Source: Lachnospiraceae bacterium
GTDB lineage: Bacteria > Bacillota > Clostridia > Lachnospirales > Lachnospiraceae
DNA: 43,002 nt
Reading direction: 5' to 3'
NCBI GenBank assembly: GCA_021205225.1
Contig: JAJPXX010000113.1
Coordinates: forward strand, 1 to 43,002
The stretch's first letter is position 1, and each line of letters begins with the position of its first letter. Of this stretch, positions 25,507 through 34,423 are shown piece after piece. The position numbers were made by a program, and so were the translations under genes. A model generated the notes under the pieces. It saw only the letters and a program-made list of their open reading frames with translations, was not told the DNA's origin and did not search any database.

Positions 25507-26349
25507 ATGCAGATAGGAATTCGTCTTCATGATGTCAAACAGGCGCCGTTATCTGAACGTCTCGCGACCGCGCGGGAGCAGGGCTTTTCCTGTGCGCATC
25601 TCGCGCTTGCAAAGGTAATCTCTGAGAATCCGGTGGATGACGGAGCGCTCACGCCCGGCTACGCGATGTATTTGAGAAAGCTTTTTGCGGAGCATGACCT
25701 GGATATTGCGGTGCTCGGCTGCTATCTGAATCTGGCGAATCCGAACGCAGTGAGTCTCGCGAAAACGACACGCCGCTATCTGACCAATATCCGTTTTGCG
25801 TCGCTGCTCGGCGCAGGTGTGGTTGGCACAGAGACAGGCGCGCCAAACGAGGAATACCGGTTCGAGGAGGCCTGTCACACGGAAGAAGCTCTGGATATTT
25901 TTATCAAAAATGTGCGTCCGGTGGTAGAGTACGCGGAGAAGATGGGAGTGATTCTGGCGATTGAGCCGGTTTACCGCCATATTGTATGCAATCCGAAGCG
26001 CGCGAGAAAAGTGCTCGACGCAATCAATTCGCCGAACCTTCAGATTATTTTCGATCCAGTCAATCTGCTGGATATCAGCAATTACAGGAACAGCGATGAG
26101 ATTTTTGCAGAGGCCATTGATCTTCTCGGGGAAGACATTGCTGTGATGCATCTGAAAGACTACCGGGTAGAAGGCGATCAGCTGATTTCAACTGCGGCCG
26201 GAACCGGGGAGATGGACTATTCCAGAATTATCCGTTTTATAAAGGAAAGAAAACCTTATATCCACGCGACACTGGAAGATACCGTGCCGGAGAACGCCGT
26301 GCAGGCGAGGATGCACATTCAGAAGCTGTGGGATATGTGTGAAGTGTGA
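25507..26349 (+). CDS. Sugar phosphate isomerase/epimerase-like TIM-barrel protein
   Basis: A 280-residue member of the AP-endonuclease-2/xylose-isomerase-like barrel family. AGGAGGG precedes the ATG. Likely metal ligands fall at the ends of barrel strands: Glu in LAIEPVYRH, Asp in IIFDPVNLLD, His in VMHLKDYR and Glu in ATLEDTVPE. Members isomerise or epimerise sugars, sugar acids or inositols; the exact reaction cannot be read from sequence. Its place between GH28 and YesL and the absence of uxaC or kduI in the window make a uronate- or deoxy-uronate-related isomerisation a reasonable guess. Confidence 0.85.
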   Translation: MQIGIRLHDVKQAPLSERLATAREQGFSCAHLALAKVISENPVDDGALTPGYAMYLRKLFAEHDLDIAVLGCYLNLANPNAVSLAKTTRRYLTNIRFASLLGAGVVGTETGAPNEEYRFEEACHTEEALDIFIKNVRPVVEYAEKMGVILAIEPVYRHIVCNPKRARKVLDAINSPNLQIIFDPVNLLDISNYRNSDEIFAEAIDLLGEDIAVMHLKDYRVEGDQLISTAAGTGEMDYSRIIRFIKERKPYIHATLEDTVPENAVQARMHIQKLWDMCEV

Positions 26350-26453
26350 GCAGGAAGGAATGCGTGAAAGTGAACCGTGCGGGTGTAAGAGAGGCGTGTG
26401 GGAAGAAATCGCGGACGGTTACAGGAATGTAAGAACGGAAGGATGGAGCTGGC

Positions 26454-27176
26454 ATGCTGGAAAGAATCTTTGACGTGGATAACCCCGTATGGAGGGCAGT
26501 CGATAAGGTGGGTAAGATTTTTTTACTGAACCTGGTCTGGGTGATCTGTTCTCTGCCGATTTTTACGATGGGAGCCGCGACGACAGCGCTGATGTACAGC
26601 AGTATGAAGCTGCAGCAAAATGAGGGCTACTGGTACAAAAACTTTTTTCATTCCTTTGCGCAGAATTTCAAACAGGCGACCGGCATTTTTCTGCTTTATC
26701 TGGTCGTGGGGATTCTGCTGGTGGCAGATTTCATTCTCGGCGGACAGCAGGGCGGCACGTTTGGAATGGTGCTGCAGTGCGGCGCGGGTATTATCGCCGT
26801 TCCCTACCTCCTGTCGCTGCTATATGTGTTCGGTGTGCAGGCAAAGTTCGTTAACCCGGTGAAAGCGACGATCCGCTACGCATTTTTTATGGCACTTCAT
26901 AATTTAAAAGGCACGATCCAGATGGTGATTTTGATGGTGCTTTTTATCTGGGTCAATACGCTGACACAGCTGGCAAACTATCTGACGATTATCTATGGAT
27001 TTGGGTTGATCGGTTACTGTATGGCTGCGTATCAGAGAAAGGCGTTTGAGAAATACATCAAGAGTGCGAAAAGTCAGGAAGAGAGCGGAACATTTGAGAT
27101 GCCGGAGGAAGGCCTGGATGCACTGGCCAGGGAGCAGGGAAGGCTGGACGGGAACGGGATGCCTGGGAAAGTGTAA
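26454..27176 (+). CDS. YesL-family membrane protein (DUF624)
   Basis: A 240-residue integral membrane protein with about five membrane segments. The opening RIFDVDNPVWRAVDKVGKIF and NLVWVICSLPIFTMGAATTALMY are hallmark DUF624/YesL sequences. YesL is regularly encoded with rhamnogalacturonan ABC importers and GH105 enzymes in Firmicutes, and its molecular role is unknown. The acidic tail (about residues 205-240) looks disordered. The stop codon TAA lies within the left arm of a palindromic repeat (27173-27189), so the C-terminus may have been reshaped by that insertion. Confidence 0.9.
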   Translation: MLERIFDVDNPVWRAVDKVGKIFLLNLVWVICSLPIFTMGAATTALMYSSMKLQQNEGYWYKNFFHSFAQNFKQATGIFLLYLVVGILLVADFILGGQQGGTFGMVLQCGAGIIAVPYLLSLLYVFGVQAKFVNPVKATIRYAFFMALHNLKGTIQMVILMVLFIWVNTLTQLANYLTIIYGFGLIGYCMAAYQRKAFEKYIKSAKSQEESGTFEMPEEGLDALAREQGRLDGNGMPGKV

Positions 27177-27348
27177 CTGTTCTGAACAGCAGGCCACAGA
27201 CCGCCTTCTTTGAAGGCTATATGCCGCTTACGCGTCATATGTCTGAGGCTTGATGGGCGTTCCGCCCATCCCGAAATGAAAATACAGTCTTTAGCAGGTA
27301 AACCTGCACAGCCTGTCTTTTCATTTCGATGCTGTTCTGAACTGTTAC
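27173..27348. repeat. Family B palindromic repeat between yesL and the GH105 gene
   Basis: The ends GTAACTGTTCTGAACAG (27173-27189) and CTGTTCTGAACTGTTAC (27332-27348) are near-perfect inverted repeats. Inside are hairpins around GATGGGCGTTCCGCCCATC (27252-27270) and a CGAAATGAAAA / TTTTCATTTCG pair enclosing GCAGGTAAACCTGC. The 203-base gap holds no gene. Related ends occur at 28561-28577 and 35711-35760. Confidence 0.8.
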
Positions 27349-27379
27349 GAAAAATAAGAACGAGGGAGGCGATAAGAAA

Positions 27380-28528
27380 ATGGACAGGATTGAGAAGTAC
27401 ATAGACGAGCTGCTTGCGAAGAGCACGCCGGATCGGCCTGCGTGGAATATTGAAAAGATTCTGCAGGGGCTGAAGTCGAACTGGAATTACATCGACGGCT
27501 GTATGATTAAGGCGGTTCTGGAGATGTACGCGATCACCGGAAATCAAAAGTATTTTGCTTTTGCGGACGCGTTTATTGACGCGAAGGTGCGCGAAGACGG
27601 GACGATTGACGGCTATTCTGTGGAGGAGCTGAATATCGACAATGTCAACGCCGGTAAGACGCTTTTTGAACTGTATGATCTGACCGGAAAGGAAAAGTAC
27701 CGTAAGGCGATTGATCTGGTCTACAGTCAGATTGAGCAGATGCCCCGCACGCAGGAGGGAAGCTTCTGGCACAAGAACATTTATCCGAATCAGGTATGGC
27801 TTGACGGATTGTATATGTGCCAGCCGTTTTATATGGAATATGAGACCCGCTTTGATGAAAAAAAGAAATATGACGATATTTTCCGCCAGTTTTTTACCGT
27901 GCAGGAAAAGATGCGCGACCCGAAGACCGGACTTTACTATCATGCATGGGACTCCTCGCGGCAGATGTTCTGGTGTGACCGTGTGACGGGGCTGAGCCAG
28001 AATTTCTGGCTGCGTGCGCTGGGCTGGTTCTCGATGGCGCTGTTGGATACGCTGGATAAGACGGATGCTTCGGCGGCTCCGGAGGCGTACGGGCGGATGA
28101 AAGGGATGTTCGTCGATTTGATGGATGCGCTTCTGAGATACCAGGACGAGAGCGGTATGTGGTACCAGGTCGTCAATTTCGGCGGGATGGAGAAGAATTA
28201 TCTGGAGACGAGCGGCAGCTCGATTCTGGCGTACGCGCTTTTAAAGGGTGTGCGGCTCGGCTTTTTGCCGGAATCGTACCGGGAAGCTGGCGTGAAGGCT
28301 TTCAACGGTGTGTGCGGGAAATATCTGTCGGAGGATGAGAACGGAAGCCTGCACCTGGGAGGCATTTGCCTGGTAGCAGGGCTTGGCGGCAAGGGTAATC
28401 GGCCGGGGACCTATGATTATTATATGTCTGAGCCGGTGGTGAAGGACGACGCGAAGGGCGTGGGCCCGTTTTTGCTGGCGTACACTGAAATGCGCAGGGC
28501 CGGACGGATCAACGAAATGCAGAACTGA
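27380..28528 (+). CDS. GH105 unsaturated rhamnogalacturonyl hydrolase
   Basis: A 382-residue (alpha/alpha)6-barrel enzyme of the YteR/YesR type. It hydrates and so removes the unsaturated galacturonyl residue left by pectin or rhamnogalacturonan lyases, giving free deoxy-uronate and a shorter oligosaccharide. GGGAGG precedes the ATG. The catalytic Asp142 sits in VWLDGLYMCQPFY and corresponds to Asp143 of YteR. Further motifs are NWNYIDGCM near the N-terminus and YLETSGSSILAYALLKG. There is no signal peptide, in line with intracellular action. It shares strand and tight spacing with the KDG kinase and MFS genes downstream. Confidence 0.93.
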   Translation: MDRIEKYIDELLAKSTPDRPAWNIEKILQGLKSNWNYIDGCMIKAVLEMYAITGNQKYFAFADAFIDAKVREDGTIDGYSVEELNIDNVNAGKTLFELYDLTGKEKYRKAIDLVYSQIEQMPRTQEGSFWHKNIYPNQVWLDGLYMCQPFYMEYETRFDEKKKYDDIFRQFFTVQEKMRDPKTGLYYHAWDSSRQMFWCDRVTGLSQNFWLRALGWFSMALLDTLDKTDASAAPEAYGRMKGMFVDLMDALLRYQDESGMWYQVVNFGGMEKNYLETSGSSILAYALLKGVRLGFLPESYREAGVKAFNGVCGKYLSEDENGSLHLGGICLVAGLGGKGNRPGTYDYYMSEPVVKDDAKGVGPFLLAYTEMRRAGRINEMQN

Positions 28529-28560
28529 TTCAACGGGATAACCGAAACAAAAATACATGA

Positions 28561-28577
28561 CTGTTCTGAACGGTTAC
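28561..28577. repeat. Half-copy of the family B repeat end upstream of kdgK
   Basis: CTGTTCTGAACGGTTAC matches the right end of the 27173-27348 element with one change and lies directly before the AAAGGAGGGAG ribosome binding site of the kinase gene. Confidence 0.55.
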
Positions 28578-28592
28578 AAAGGAGGGAGAGGT

Positions 28593-29681
28593 ATGGAACA
28601 CAAAAATCCGCTGCTTGAAGAGCGGGACACGGCGGAAAAATTTATTACTATCGGTGAGATCATGCTGCGCCTGACACCGCCGAATTATGAAAAAATCCGC
28701 GTGGCGACGTCATTTGAGGCCAGCTACGGAGGCAGTGAAGCGAACATCGCGCTGTCGCTCGCAAACCTGGGGATTGACAGCACATTCTTTTCGGTTGTGC
28801 CGAACAACAGCCTTGGAAAGAGCGCGATCCGCATGCTCCGGAGCAATGACGTACATTGTACGCCGGTAATCTTAAGCAGCCCGGAGCAGACGCCGACGCA
28901 CCGCCTGGGGTCGTATTATCTGGAAACCGGCTACGGGATCCGCGCGAGCAAGGTGACTTATGACCGGAAGCACAGCGCTATCTCGGAATTTGATTTCAGC
29001 GAGATTGATCTGGACGCGCTGTTTGAGGGCTTTACCTGGCTGCATCTGAGCGGCATTACGCCGGCTCTGGGGCAGAACTGCCGCGACCTGATTCTGCGCA
29101 GCTTAAAGACGGCGAAGGAAAAGGGACTGACGGTCAGCTTTGACGGGAACTTCCGCAGCAAGCTCTGGACCTGGGAGGAGGCGCGGGATTTTTGTACGCT
29201 GTGCCTTCCCTACGTGGATGTTTTGCTCGGAATCGAGCCTTATCATCTCTGGAAGGATGAAAACGACCACAGCAAGGGCGACGTGAAGGACGATATCCCG
29301 TTCCGTCCGGCTTATGAGGAGCAGGATGAAGTGTTTCAGGTATTTGTGGAGCGCTATCCGAACCTCAAATGCATCGCGCGCCATGTCCGCTACGCCCACA
29401 GCGGCAGCGAGAACAGCCTCAAGGCTTTTATGTGGTATGAGGGACACACCTTTGAGAGCAAGATGTTTACCTTCAATATCCTCGATCGCGTGGGCGGCGG
29501 CGACGCGTTCGCGAGCGGCCTGATTTATGCGATGATGCACAAATACCGTCCGATGGATATGATTAATTTTGCGGTAGCGAGCAGCGCGATCAAGCACACG
29601 ATCCGCGGCGACGCAAATATTACGGACGACGTATCCACCATCCGGAACCTGATGAATATGAACTACGATATCAAGAGGTGA
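28593..29681 (+). CDS. kdgK: PfkB-family sugar kinase, probable 2-keto-3-deoxygluconate kinase
   Basis: A 362-residue ribokinase-fold enzyme. I use the ATG at 28593 after AAAGGAGGGAG; the frame opens earlier at 28557 inside a repeat. The N-terminal substrate region is TIGEIMLRLTPP, then SYGGSEANIALSLANLG. The ATP/anion-hole motif GGGDAFASG contains the catalytic Asp304. These features and the context (altronate dehydratase downstream makes KDG) point to phosphorylation of KDG to KDPG. Another acid sugar or fructose cannot be excluded. It is somewhat longer than typical KdgK (about 310-340). Confidence 0.82.
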   Translation: MEHKNPLLEERDTAEKFITIGEIMLRLTPPNYEKIRVATSFEASYGGSEANIALSLANLGIDSTFFSVVPNNSLGKSAIRMLRSNDVHCTPVILSSPEQTPTHRLGSYYLETGYGIRASKVTYDRKHSAISEFDFSEIDLDALFEGFTWLHLSGITPALGQNCRDLILRSLKTAKEKGLTVSFDGNFRSKLWTWEEARDFCTLCLPYVDVLLGIEPYHLWKDENDHSKGDVKDDIPFRPAYEEQDEVFQVFVERYPNLKCIARHVRYAHSGSENSLKAFMWYEGHTFESKMFTFNILDRVGGGDAFASGLIYAMMHKYRPMDMINFAVASSAIKHTIRGDANITDDVSTIRNLMNMNYDIKR

Positions 29682-29690
29682 CGCGCGCGG

Positions 29691-30896
29691 ATGGACTCGA
29701 ATGGTAATCTGAAACAGAGAAACGCCGGGTATGCAGCTTTTTTTATCAGCGGAATCTGCGCGATCAGCAGCAGCATTGTAGTCAGCCGCCTGCAGGGAAG
29801 CTATGGGTTTGCCTATGGGATGACCGGTACGCTGCTGTCGCTGATGAGCATCGGAAATCTGATTTCCGGGTTTCTGACCGGGCTTTTGCCGACGAAGATC
29901 GGTACCCGGCTGACCGTGGCGCTTCTGACGACGGGATACGCGATCGGTTATCTTGCCATGGGGCTGTCCGGGTGGATGGGAATCCTGATGCTGTCATTCG
30001 TACTGGCAGGTCTGGCGAAAGGCTGTACGCTCAATACCTGTACGATTCTTGTGGGAAACAATTCCCCTGACCGCACCAGAGGAATGAATGTCATGCATGC
30101 CTGCTACGCGCTCGGCGCGCTGCTCTGCCCGTTTGTTATCACGGCGGCGGCGACGGCAGGCAGCTTCGTGCCGCTGTTTGTACTGGCAGCGTTCGGTCTG
30201 ATTCTCTGGCTGGTTTTCCTGTGTACGCCGATGGAGGGCGGGAAAGCGCATGAAAAAGCAGGGAAAAGCAATGGAAATGCCGCCAGGAAAAACGAAACGA
30301 CTGCGAAAGCGCTGACGGGGAAAAAGACGGACTGGAGCTTTTTAAAAAGCAAAAAATTCTGGCTGTTAACAGGCTTGATCTTCTGCCAGAACGCAGCAGA
30401 GTACAGCGTCAACGGCTGGATGGTGACGTATTTTAAAAACAGCGGGATAATTTCCGGAAACTTGAGCACCTACACGGTCACGGTGATGTGGGGAGCTACC
30501 CTGCTGGGAAGACTTCTGATCGCCTTTGTCTTCCCGATCAAAAATGCCTGCCGGGCGATGATCCGGATGAGCCTTGGCTGCATTGTCTTTTATCTGGGGC
30601 TGATGCTGGTCGGCAGCCAGATCCCGGCTATCGTGCTGCTGTTCGCGTTTGCGTTTTCGATGGCGGGCATGAATCCGACTGCGGTCGCCAGCGCGGGACG
30701 GATGACAAGCGCCGCGAGCATGGGGATTATGCTTCCGGTTGCGGGTATCGGGGCGATTGTGATGCCCTGGATCGCGGGTATCATCTCCGAACACGCGGGA
30801 CTTGGCGTGGGTATGGCTTCCAATATTGTGCCGTGTGTGGGACTGTTCGTATTTGCAGTTCTGGTGGCGCGGGTGCGTGAGGAAGGAAATTCGTAG
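29691..30896 (+). CDS. MFS transporter
   Basis: A 401-residue carrier with twelve predicted membrane segments in two halves joined by a basic, low-complexity cytoplasmic loop (residues about 182-220, rich in K, A, N and G). The N-terminal half contains SRLQGSYGFAYGMTGTLLS and GNLISGFLTGLLPTKIGTRL, the loop 2-3 motif region. The second half contains SVNGWMVTYFKNSG. It starts 9 bases after the kinase gene, so it is co-transcribed. Substrate is probably a monosaccharide or sugar acid such as galacturonate, inferred only from context. Confidence 0.85.
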   Translation: MDSNGNLKQRNAGYAAFFISGICAISSSIVVSRLQGSYGFAYGMTGTLLSLMSIGNLISGFLTGLLPTKIGTRLTVALLTTGYAIGYLAMGLSGWMGILMLSFVLAGLAKGCTLNTCTILVGNNSPDRTRGMNVMHACYALGALLCPFVITAAATAGSFVPLFVLAAFGLILWLVFLCTPMEGGKAHEKAGKSNGNAARKNETTAKALTGKKTDWSFLKSKKFWLLTGLIFCQNAAEYSVNGWMVTYFKNSGIISGNLSTYTVTVMWGATLLGRLLIAFVFPIKNACRAMIRMSLGCIVFYLGLMLVGSQIPAIVLLFAFAFSMAGMNPTAVASAGRMTSAASMGIMLPVAGIGAIVMPWIAGIISEHAGLGVGMASNIVPCVGLFVFAVLVARVREEGNS

Positions 30897-30930
30897 ACTT
30901 TCCGCGGCTGTATCAAGTGTATGATCGAGC

Positions 30931-30945
30931 GATAAACTTTTTATC
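30931..30945. promoter_or_regulatory. GATAAA-N3-TTTATC palindrome upstream of uxaB
   Basis: A perfect 6+3+6 inverted repeat in the gap before uxaB, followed by a terminator-like hairpin. It could be an operator, but no promoter hexamers around it are convincing. Confidence 0.3.
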
Positions 30946-30956
30946 AATACTATCAG

Positions 30957-30997
30957 AAAACGGCGGTAGTCCTGTCATACAGGAATCATCCGTTTTG
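30957..30997 (+). terminator. Hairpin between the MFS gene and uxaB
   Basis: AAAACGG (30957-30963) pairs with CCGTTTT (30990-30996) around an inner TCCTG/CAGGA hairpin. It may end the upstream transcription unit or attenuate uxaB. Confidence 0.6.
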
Positions 30998-31033
30998 CAA
31001 TAAAATCTGCAGATTTATATGGAGGGATGAAAA

Positions 31034-32533
31034 ATGGAGAAGTTAAATTACGCAGTTCTGAAGGAAACCGGTTACAAGGGCTATATTCTGGAAAAGGCAC
31101 CAGAGAAGGTAATGCAGTTCGGCGAGGGGAATTTCCTTCGCGCATTTGTGGATTACTGGTTTGATCTGGCAAATGAGAAAGCTGGCTGGAATGGCAAGTG
31201 TGTCCTTGTGCAGCCGATCGGCGGCGGCCTTGCGAAGATGATCAATGAGCAGGAAGGGCTTTACACACTGCATCTGCGCGGCAGCCAGAATGGGGAAAAG
31301 GTAGATGACGCGCGCGTGATTTCCAGTGTCAGCCGCTGCCTGAATCCGTATGAGAAGGAAGATTATGAGGCGATGATGGCGGTAGCCGAGAGCGACGATC
31401 TGGAGATCATCGTTTCCAATACGACGGAGGCCGGCATTGTTTACGATCCGGCATGCCAGGAAGAGGACTGCCCGCCGTCGAGCTTCCCTGCGAAGCTGAC
31501 TCAGGTGCTGCTGCGCCGTTATCGCGCCGGAAAGCCGGGTATCATCATGCTGGCGTGCGAGCTGATTGATAACAATGGCAAGGAGCTTTTGAAATGTGTC
31601 AATCAGTACATTGATCAGTGGGGTCTGGAGGATGGATTTAAAAAATATGTCAATGAGGACTGCACGTTCTGCGGCTCTTTGGTAGACCGTATCGTTCCCG
31701 GCCGCATTCGCGACCCGAAGGAAGTGGCGGCTCTTGAAGAGTTCCATGGCTATGCCGATCCGCTTCTTGATGTGGGCGAGGTTTTTGGCCTTTGGGTGAT
31801 CGAGGGCGACGAATCGCTGAATGATGTTCTTCCGTTCGCGAAAGCGGGTCTGAAGGAACGGGTATTTGTCACTCCGGATATGAGTCCGTATAAGAAGCGC
31901 AAGGTGCGCATCCTCAACGGCGCGCATACCGGCTTCGTGCTGGGCGCTTATCTCTCTGGTGAGAACATTGTGCGCGACTGTATGCATGACGAGATCATCA
32001 AAGGCTTTATGAACAAGATGCTCTATGATGAGGTGATTCCGACTCTTCCGCTGGATAAGGACGACCTGCTGGCGTTCGCTTCGGCGGTACAGGACCGCTT
32101 CAATAATCCGTTCGTGGATCACGAGCTGATGAGCATTTCTCTGAATTCGACCTCCAAGTGGAAAGCCCGCAATATGCCGTCCTTCCTTGAGTATATTGAG
32201 CTGAAAGGGGAGCTGCCGATCTGCCTGACCACCTCCCTGGCGGCGTATATTGCGTTCTACAGCAATGATATTCAGGAGCTGACGGACAAGGGTCTTGTGT
32301 GCAAACGTCCGGCGGGCAATGAATATGTCGTAAGTGACGATCGCTGGGCGCTGGAGTTTTATTATGAGCATAAAGCGGACAGCGCAGAAGATCTGGTACA
32401 CGCGGTTCTGACCAATGAGAAAATGTGGGGCCAGGATCTGTCTGCGATCGCCGGACTCGAAGCAAAGGTCGTTGAAATTTTAAAGAAAATCCGCACGGAA
32501 GGAGCAAAGGCGGCGTACGCGGCCTGCCTGTAA
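31034..32533 (+). CDS. uxaB: Tagaturonate reductase (altronate oxidoreductase)
   Basis: A 499-residue member of the polyol/mannitol dehydrogenase family. It reduces tagaturonate to altronate with NADH in galacturonate catabolism. GGAGGG precedes the ATG. The N-terminal Rossmann part has MQFGEGNFLRAFVDYWFD, the typical GxGxFLRA entry of UxaB. The C-terminal helical part holds the catalytic lysine region KKRKVRILNGAHTG. Length matches UxaB (about 480-500). The TAA stop coincides with the first bases of a family A repeat (TAATACAAGG), so the last residues may have been set by the repeat. Confidence 0.92.
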   Translation: MEKLNYAVLKETGYKGYILEKAPEKVMQFGEGNFLRAFVDYWFDLANEKAGWNGKCVLVQPIGGGLAKMINEQEGLYTLHLRGSQNGEKVDDARVISSVSRCLNPYEKEDYEAMMAVAESDDLEIIVSNTTEAGIVYDPACQEEDCPPSSFPAKLTQVLLRRYRAGKPGIIMLACELIDNNGKELLKCVNQYIDQWGLEDGFKKYVNEDCTFCGSLVDRIVPGRIRDPKEVAALEEFHGYADPLLDVGEVFGLWVIEGDESLNDVLPFAKAGLKERVFVTPDMSPYKKRKVRILNGAHTGFVLGAYLSGENIVRDCMHDEIIKGFMNKMLYDEVIPTLPLDKDDLLAFASAVQDRFNNPFVDHELMSISLNSTSKWKARNMPSFLEYIELKGELPICLTTSLAAYIAFYSNDIQELTDKGLVCKRPAGNEYVVSDDRWALEFYYEHKADSAEDLVHAVLTNEKMWGQDLSAIAGLEAKVVEILKKIRTEGAKAAYAACL

Positions 32534-32720
32534 TACAAGGATTTCGGGGCGCTGAACGGTTCTGTGTGCCAGTGGCACGCGCTCAGGACCGACCGAAGCG
32601 GAGCGGAGACTCAGTGGACGTTCGTTAAGTCCTCGCCGGGTGGCATCCCGCACAAAGTGCGGGATATTCGCCGACCGTAGCGAAGCGAAGATGCGAAGCA
32701 CGGAGAAATCCGCAGTATTA
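32531..32720. repeat. Family A palindromic repeat overlapping the uxaB stop
   Basis: The longest family A copy: TAATACAAGG at 32531-32540 and GTATTA at 32715-32720 as inverted ends. The middle block runs TTCGTTAAGTCCTCGCCGGG then a GCATCCCGCAC/GTGCGGGAT hairpin (32643-32664), and the end carries GATGCGAAGCACGGAG. It fills most of the 210-base gap between uxaB and uxaA. Confidence 0.8.
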
Positions 32721-32743
32721 CATAAAAATGAGGGAGAAGCACC

Positions 32744-34231
32744 ATGAATTCAATAAAAACCATACAGATCGCCCCAACGGACAACGTTGCGGTGGCGCTT
32801 CATCCGATTGCGAAGGGTGAGAAGCTGGAAGTGGGCGGCCAGATGATCGAGGCTTTGGAGGACATTCCGCAGGGGCATAAGATCGCCATCCGCCCGATCA
32901 AAGAGGGAGAGGATGTCATAAAATACGGGTTCCCGATCGGTCATGCGACAAGCGATGCGGCAGCAGGCACCTGGATGCACACGCACAATGTGAAGACAAA
33001 TCTCTCCGGGGAAGTCGCATATACGTATCAGCCGACGCTGGACTACCCGGAGCCGGTCGAGCCGGAGTTGTTTTCCGGTTTTCGCAGAAAGGACGGGCGA
33101 GCGGCGATCCGCAATGAGATCTGGATTATCCCGACCGTAGGCTGTGTTAATGATATCGCGAAGAATCTGGTGAAAGAAAACCAGGATCTGGTAACGGGAA
33201 CGATTGACGGGCTGTATGCGTTCACGCACCCGTTCGGCTGCAGCCAGACCGGCGCAGATCACGCGCAGACCAGGAAGCTTCTGGCGGCGCTGGCGTGGCA
33301 TCCGAATGCAGCGGCAGTGCTGGTGCTGAGCCTTGGCTGCGAAAACCTGACGCATGAGCAGTTCCTCGCGGAGCTGGGAGAGTACGATGCAGACCGTGTG
33401 AAATTCCTGACCTGTCAGGATGTAGAGGATGAATACGAGGCAGGGCGCGCCCTTCTTACGCAGTGCGCCGAATACGCCGCACAGTTTGTAAGAGAGCCGA
33501 TCCCGGTAAGCGAGCTCGTCGTCGGCATGAAATGCGGCGGTTCTGACGGTCTTTCTGGTATCACGGCGAATCCGACGGTCGGCCGCTTCAGCGATATGAT
33601 GACGGCTCGCGGCGGCTCTACTGTGCTGACTGAAGTGCCGGAGATGTTCGGCGCGGAGGGTTTTCTGATGAACCGCTGCGCGGACGAGAAAATCTTTGAC
33701 AAAGCTGTAAACATGATCAACGGCTTTAAAAATTATTTTATCAGCCACAACGAGGTGGTCTATGAAAATCCGAGTCCTGGCAACAAACAGGGCGGGATTA
33801 CGACCCTCGAAGACAAATCCTGCGGCTGCGTACAGAAGGGCGGCACTGCCCCGATCATGGATGTGATTGGCTACGGCGATCCGGTTGTGACGAAGGGGCT
33901 GAATATGCTGTACGGACCGGGCAACGATCTGGTATCAGCGACCGCGATGACCGCAGCGGGGGCGCATCTGATCCTCTTTACGACCGGCCGCGGCACTCCC
34001 TTTGGAGCGCCGGCACCGACCGTGAAGATCGCGACAAACAGTCAGCTGGCTGCGAAGAAAAAGGGCTGGATTGATTTTGACGCGGGAACCATTGCTGACG
34101 GAGAGCCGATTGACGCCGCGGCAGAGCGTCTCTTAAAGCTTGTGATTGAAATTGCGAGCGGGCGGCAGACCCTGACTGAACAGCATGGCTGCCGTGAGAT
34201 CTCCATCTTTAAGGATGGGGTGGTACTGTAA
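32744..34231 (+). CDS. uxaA: Altronate dehydratase
   Basis: A 495-residue enzyme that dehydrates altronate to 2-keto-3-deoxygluconate. GGGAGAAG precedes the ATG. It has the N-terminal SAF-type domain (residues about 1-95, containing MHTHNVKTNL), then the large UxaA/GarD domain (GFRRKDGRAAIRNEIWIIPT, CGGSDGLSGITANP, FTTGRGTPFGAPAPTVKI). Both domains are in one chain, as in most UxaA. Conserved Cys and His residues for Fe2+ binding are present (HPFGCSQTG, SCGCVQKGG). It ends the uronate branch here; the upstream isomerase UxaC is not in the window. Strong tandem terminators follow. Confidence 0.95.
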   Translation: MNSIKTIQIAPTDNVAVALHPIAKGEKLEVGGQMIEALEDIPQGHKIAIRPIKEGEDVIKYGFPIGHATSDAAAGTWMHTHNVKTNLSGEVAYTYQPTLDYPEPVEPELFSGFRRKDGRAAIRNEIWIIPTVGCVNDIAKNLVKENQDLVTGTIDGLYAFTHPFGCSQTGADHAQTRKLLAALAWHPNAAAVLVLSLGCENLTHEQFLAELGEYDADRVKFLTCQDVEDEYEAGRALLTQCAEYAAQFVREPIPVSELVVGMKCGGSDGLSGITANPTVGRFSDMMTARGGSTVLTEVPEMFGAEGFLMNRCADEKIFDKAVNMINGFKNYFISHNEVVYENPSPGNKQGGITTLEDKSCGCVQKGGTAPIMDVIGYGDPVVTKGLNMLYGPGNDLVSATAMTAAGAHLILFTTGRGTPFGAPAPTVKIATNSQLAAKKKGWIDFDAGTIADGEPIDAAAERLLKLVIEIASGRQTLTEQHGCREISIFKDGVVL

Positions 34232-34233
34232 GC

Positions 34234-34293
34234 AAAAGGGTGTACTTCCTGGAATTTTGTGAGTCCATGAGCGTGTGTGAAGTACACCTTTTT
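34234..34293 (+). terminator. Terminator 1 after uxaA
   Basis: AAAAGGGTGTACTTC (34234-34248) pairs with GAAGTACACCTTTTT (34279-34293), a long stem ending in T5. Confidence 0.85.
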
Positions 34294-34302
34294 ATAAGCA
34301 AT

Positions 34303-34351
34303 AGCAAACGACGTTTGGCGCGAAGAGATGCCCTGACGTCGTTTGCTTTTT
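34303..34351 (+). terminator. Terminator 2 after uxaA
   Basis: AGCAAACGACG (34303-34313) pairs perfectly with CGTCGTTTGCT (34337-34347), then TTTT. The tandem arrangement insulates the glycan locus from the genes downstream. Confidence 0.85.
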
Positions 34352-34423
34352 CACACTTTGCTTTTTCGCACGAAAGAGTTCGGCAATATTCAGGCGGGCA
34401 GATACAGATGGAGGGACTTTGTG

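Noticed and set aside
31043..32401. Long minus-strand open frame opposite uxaB
   Set aside because: It is a shadow of a clear UxaB gene with no domain of its own.
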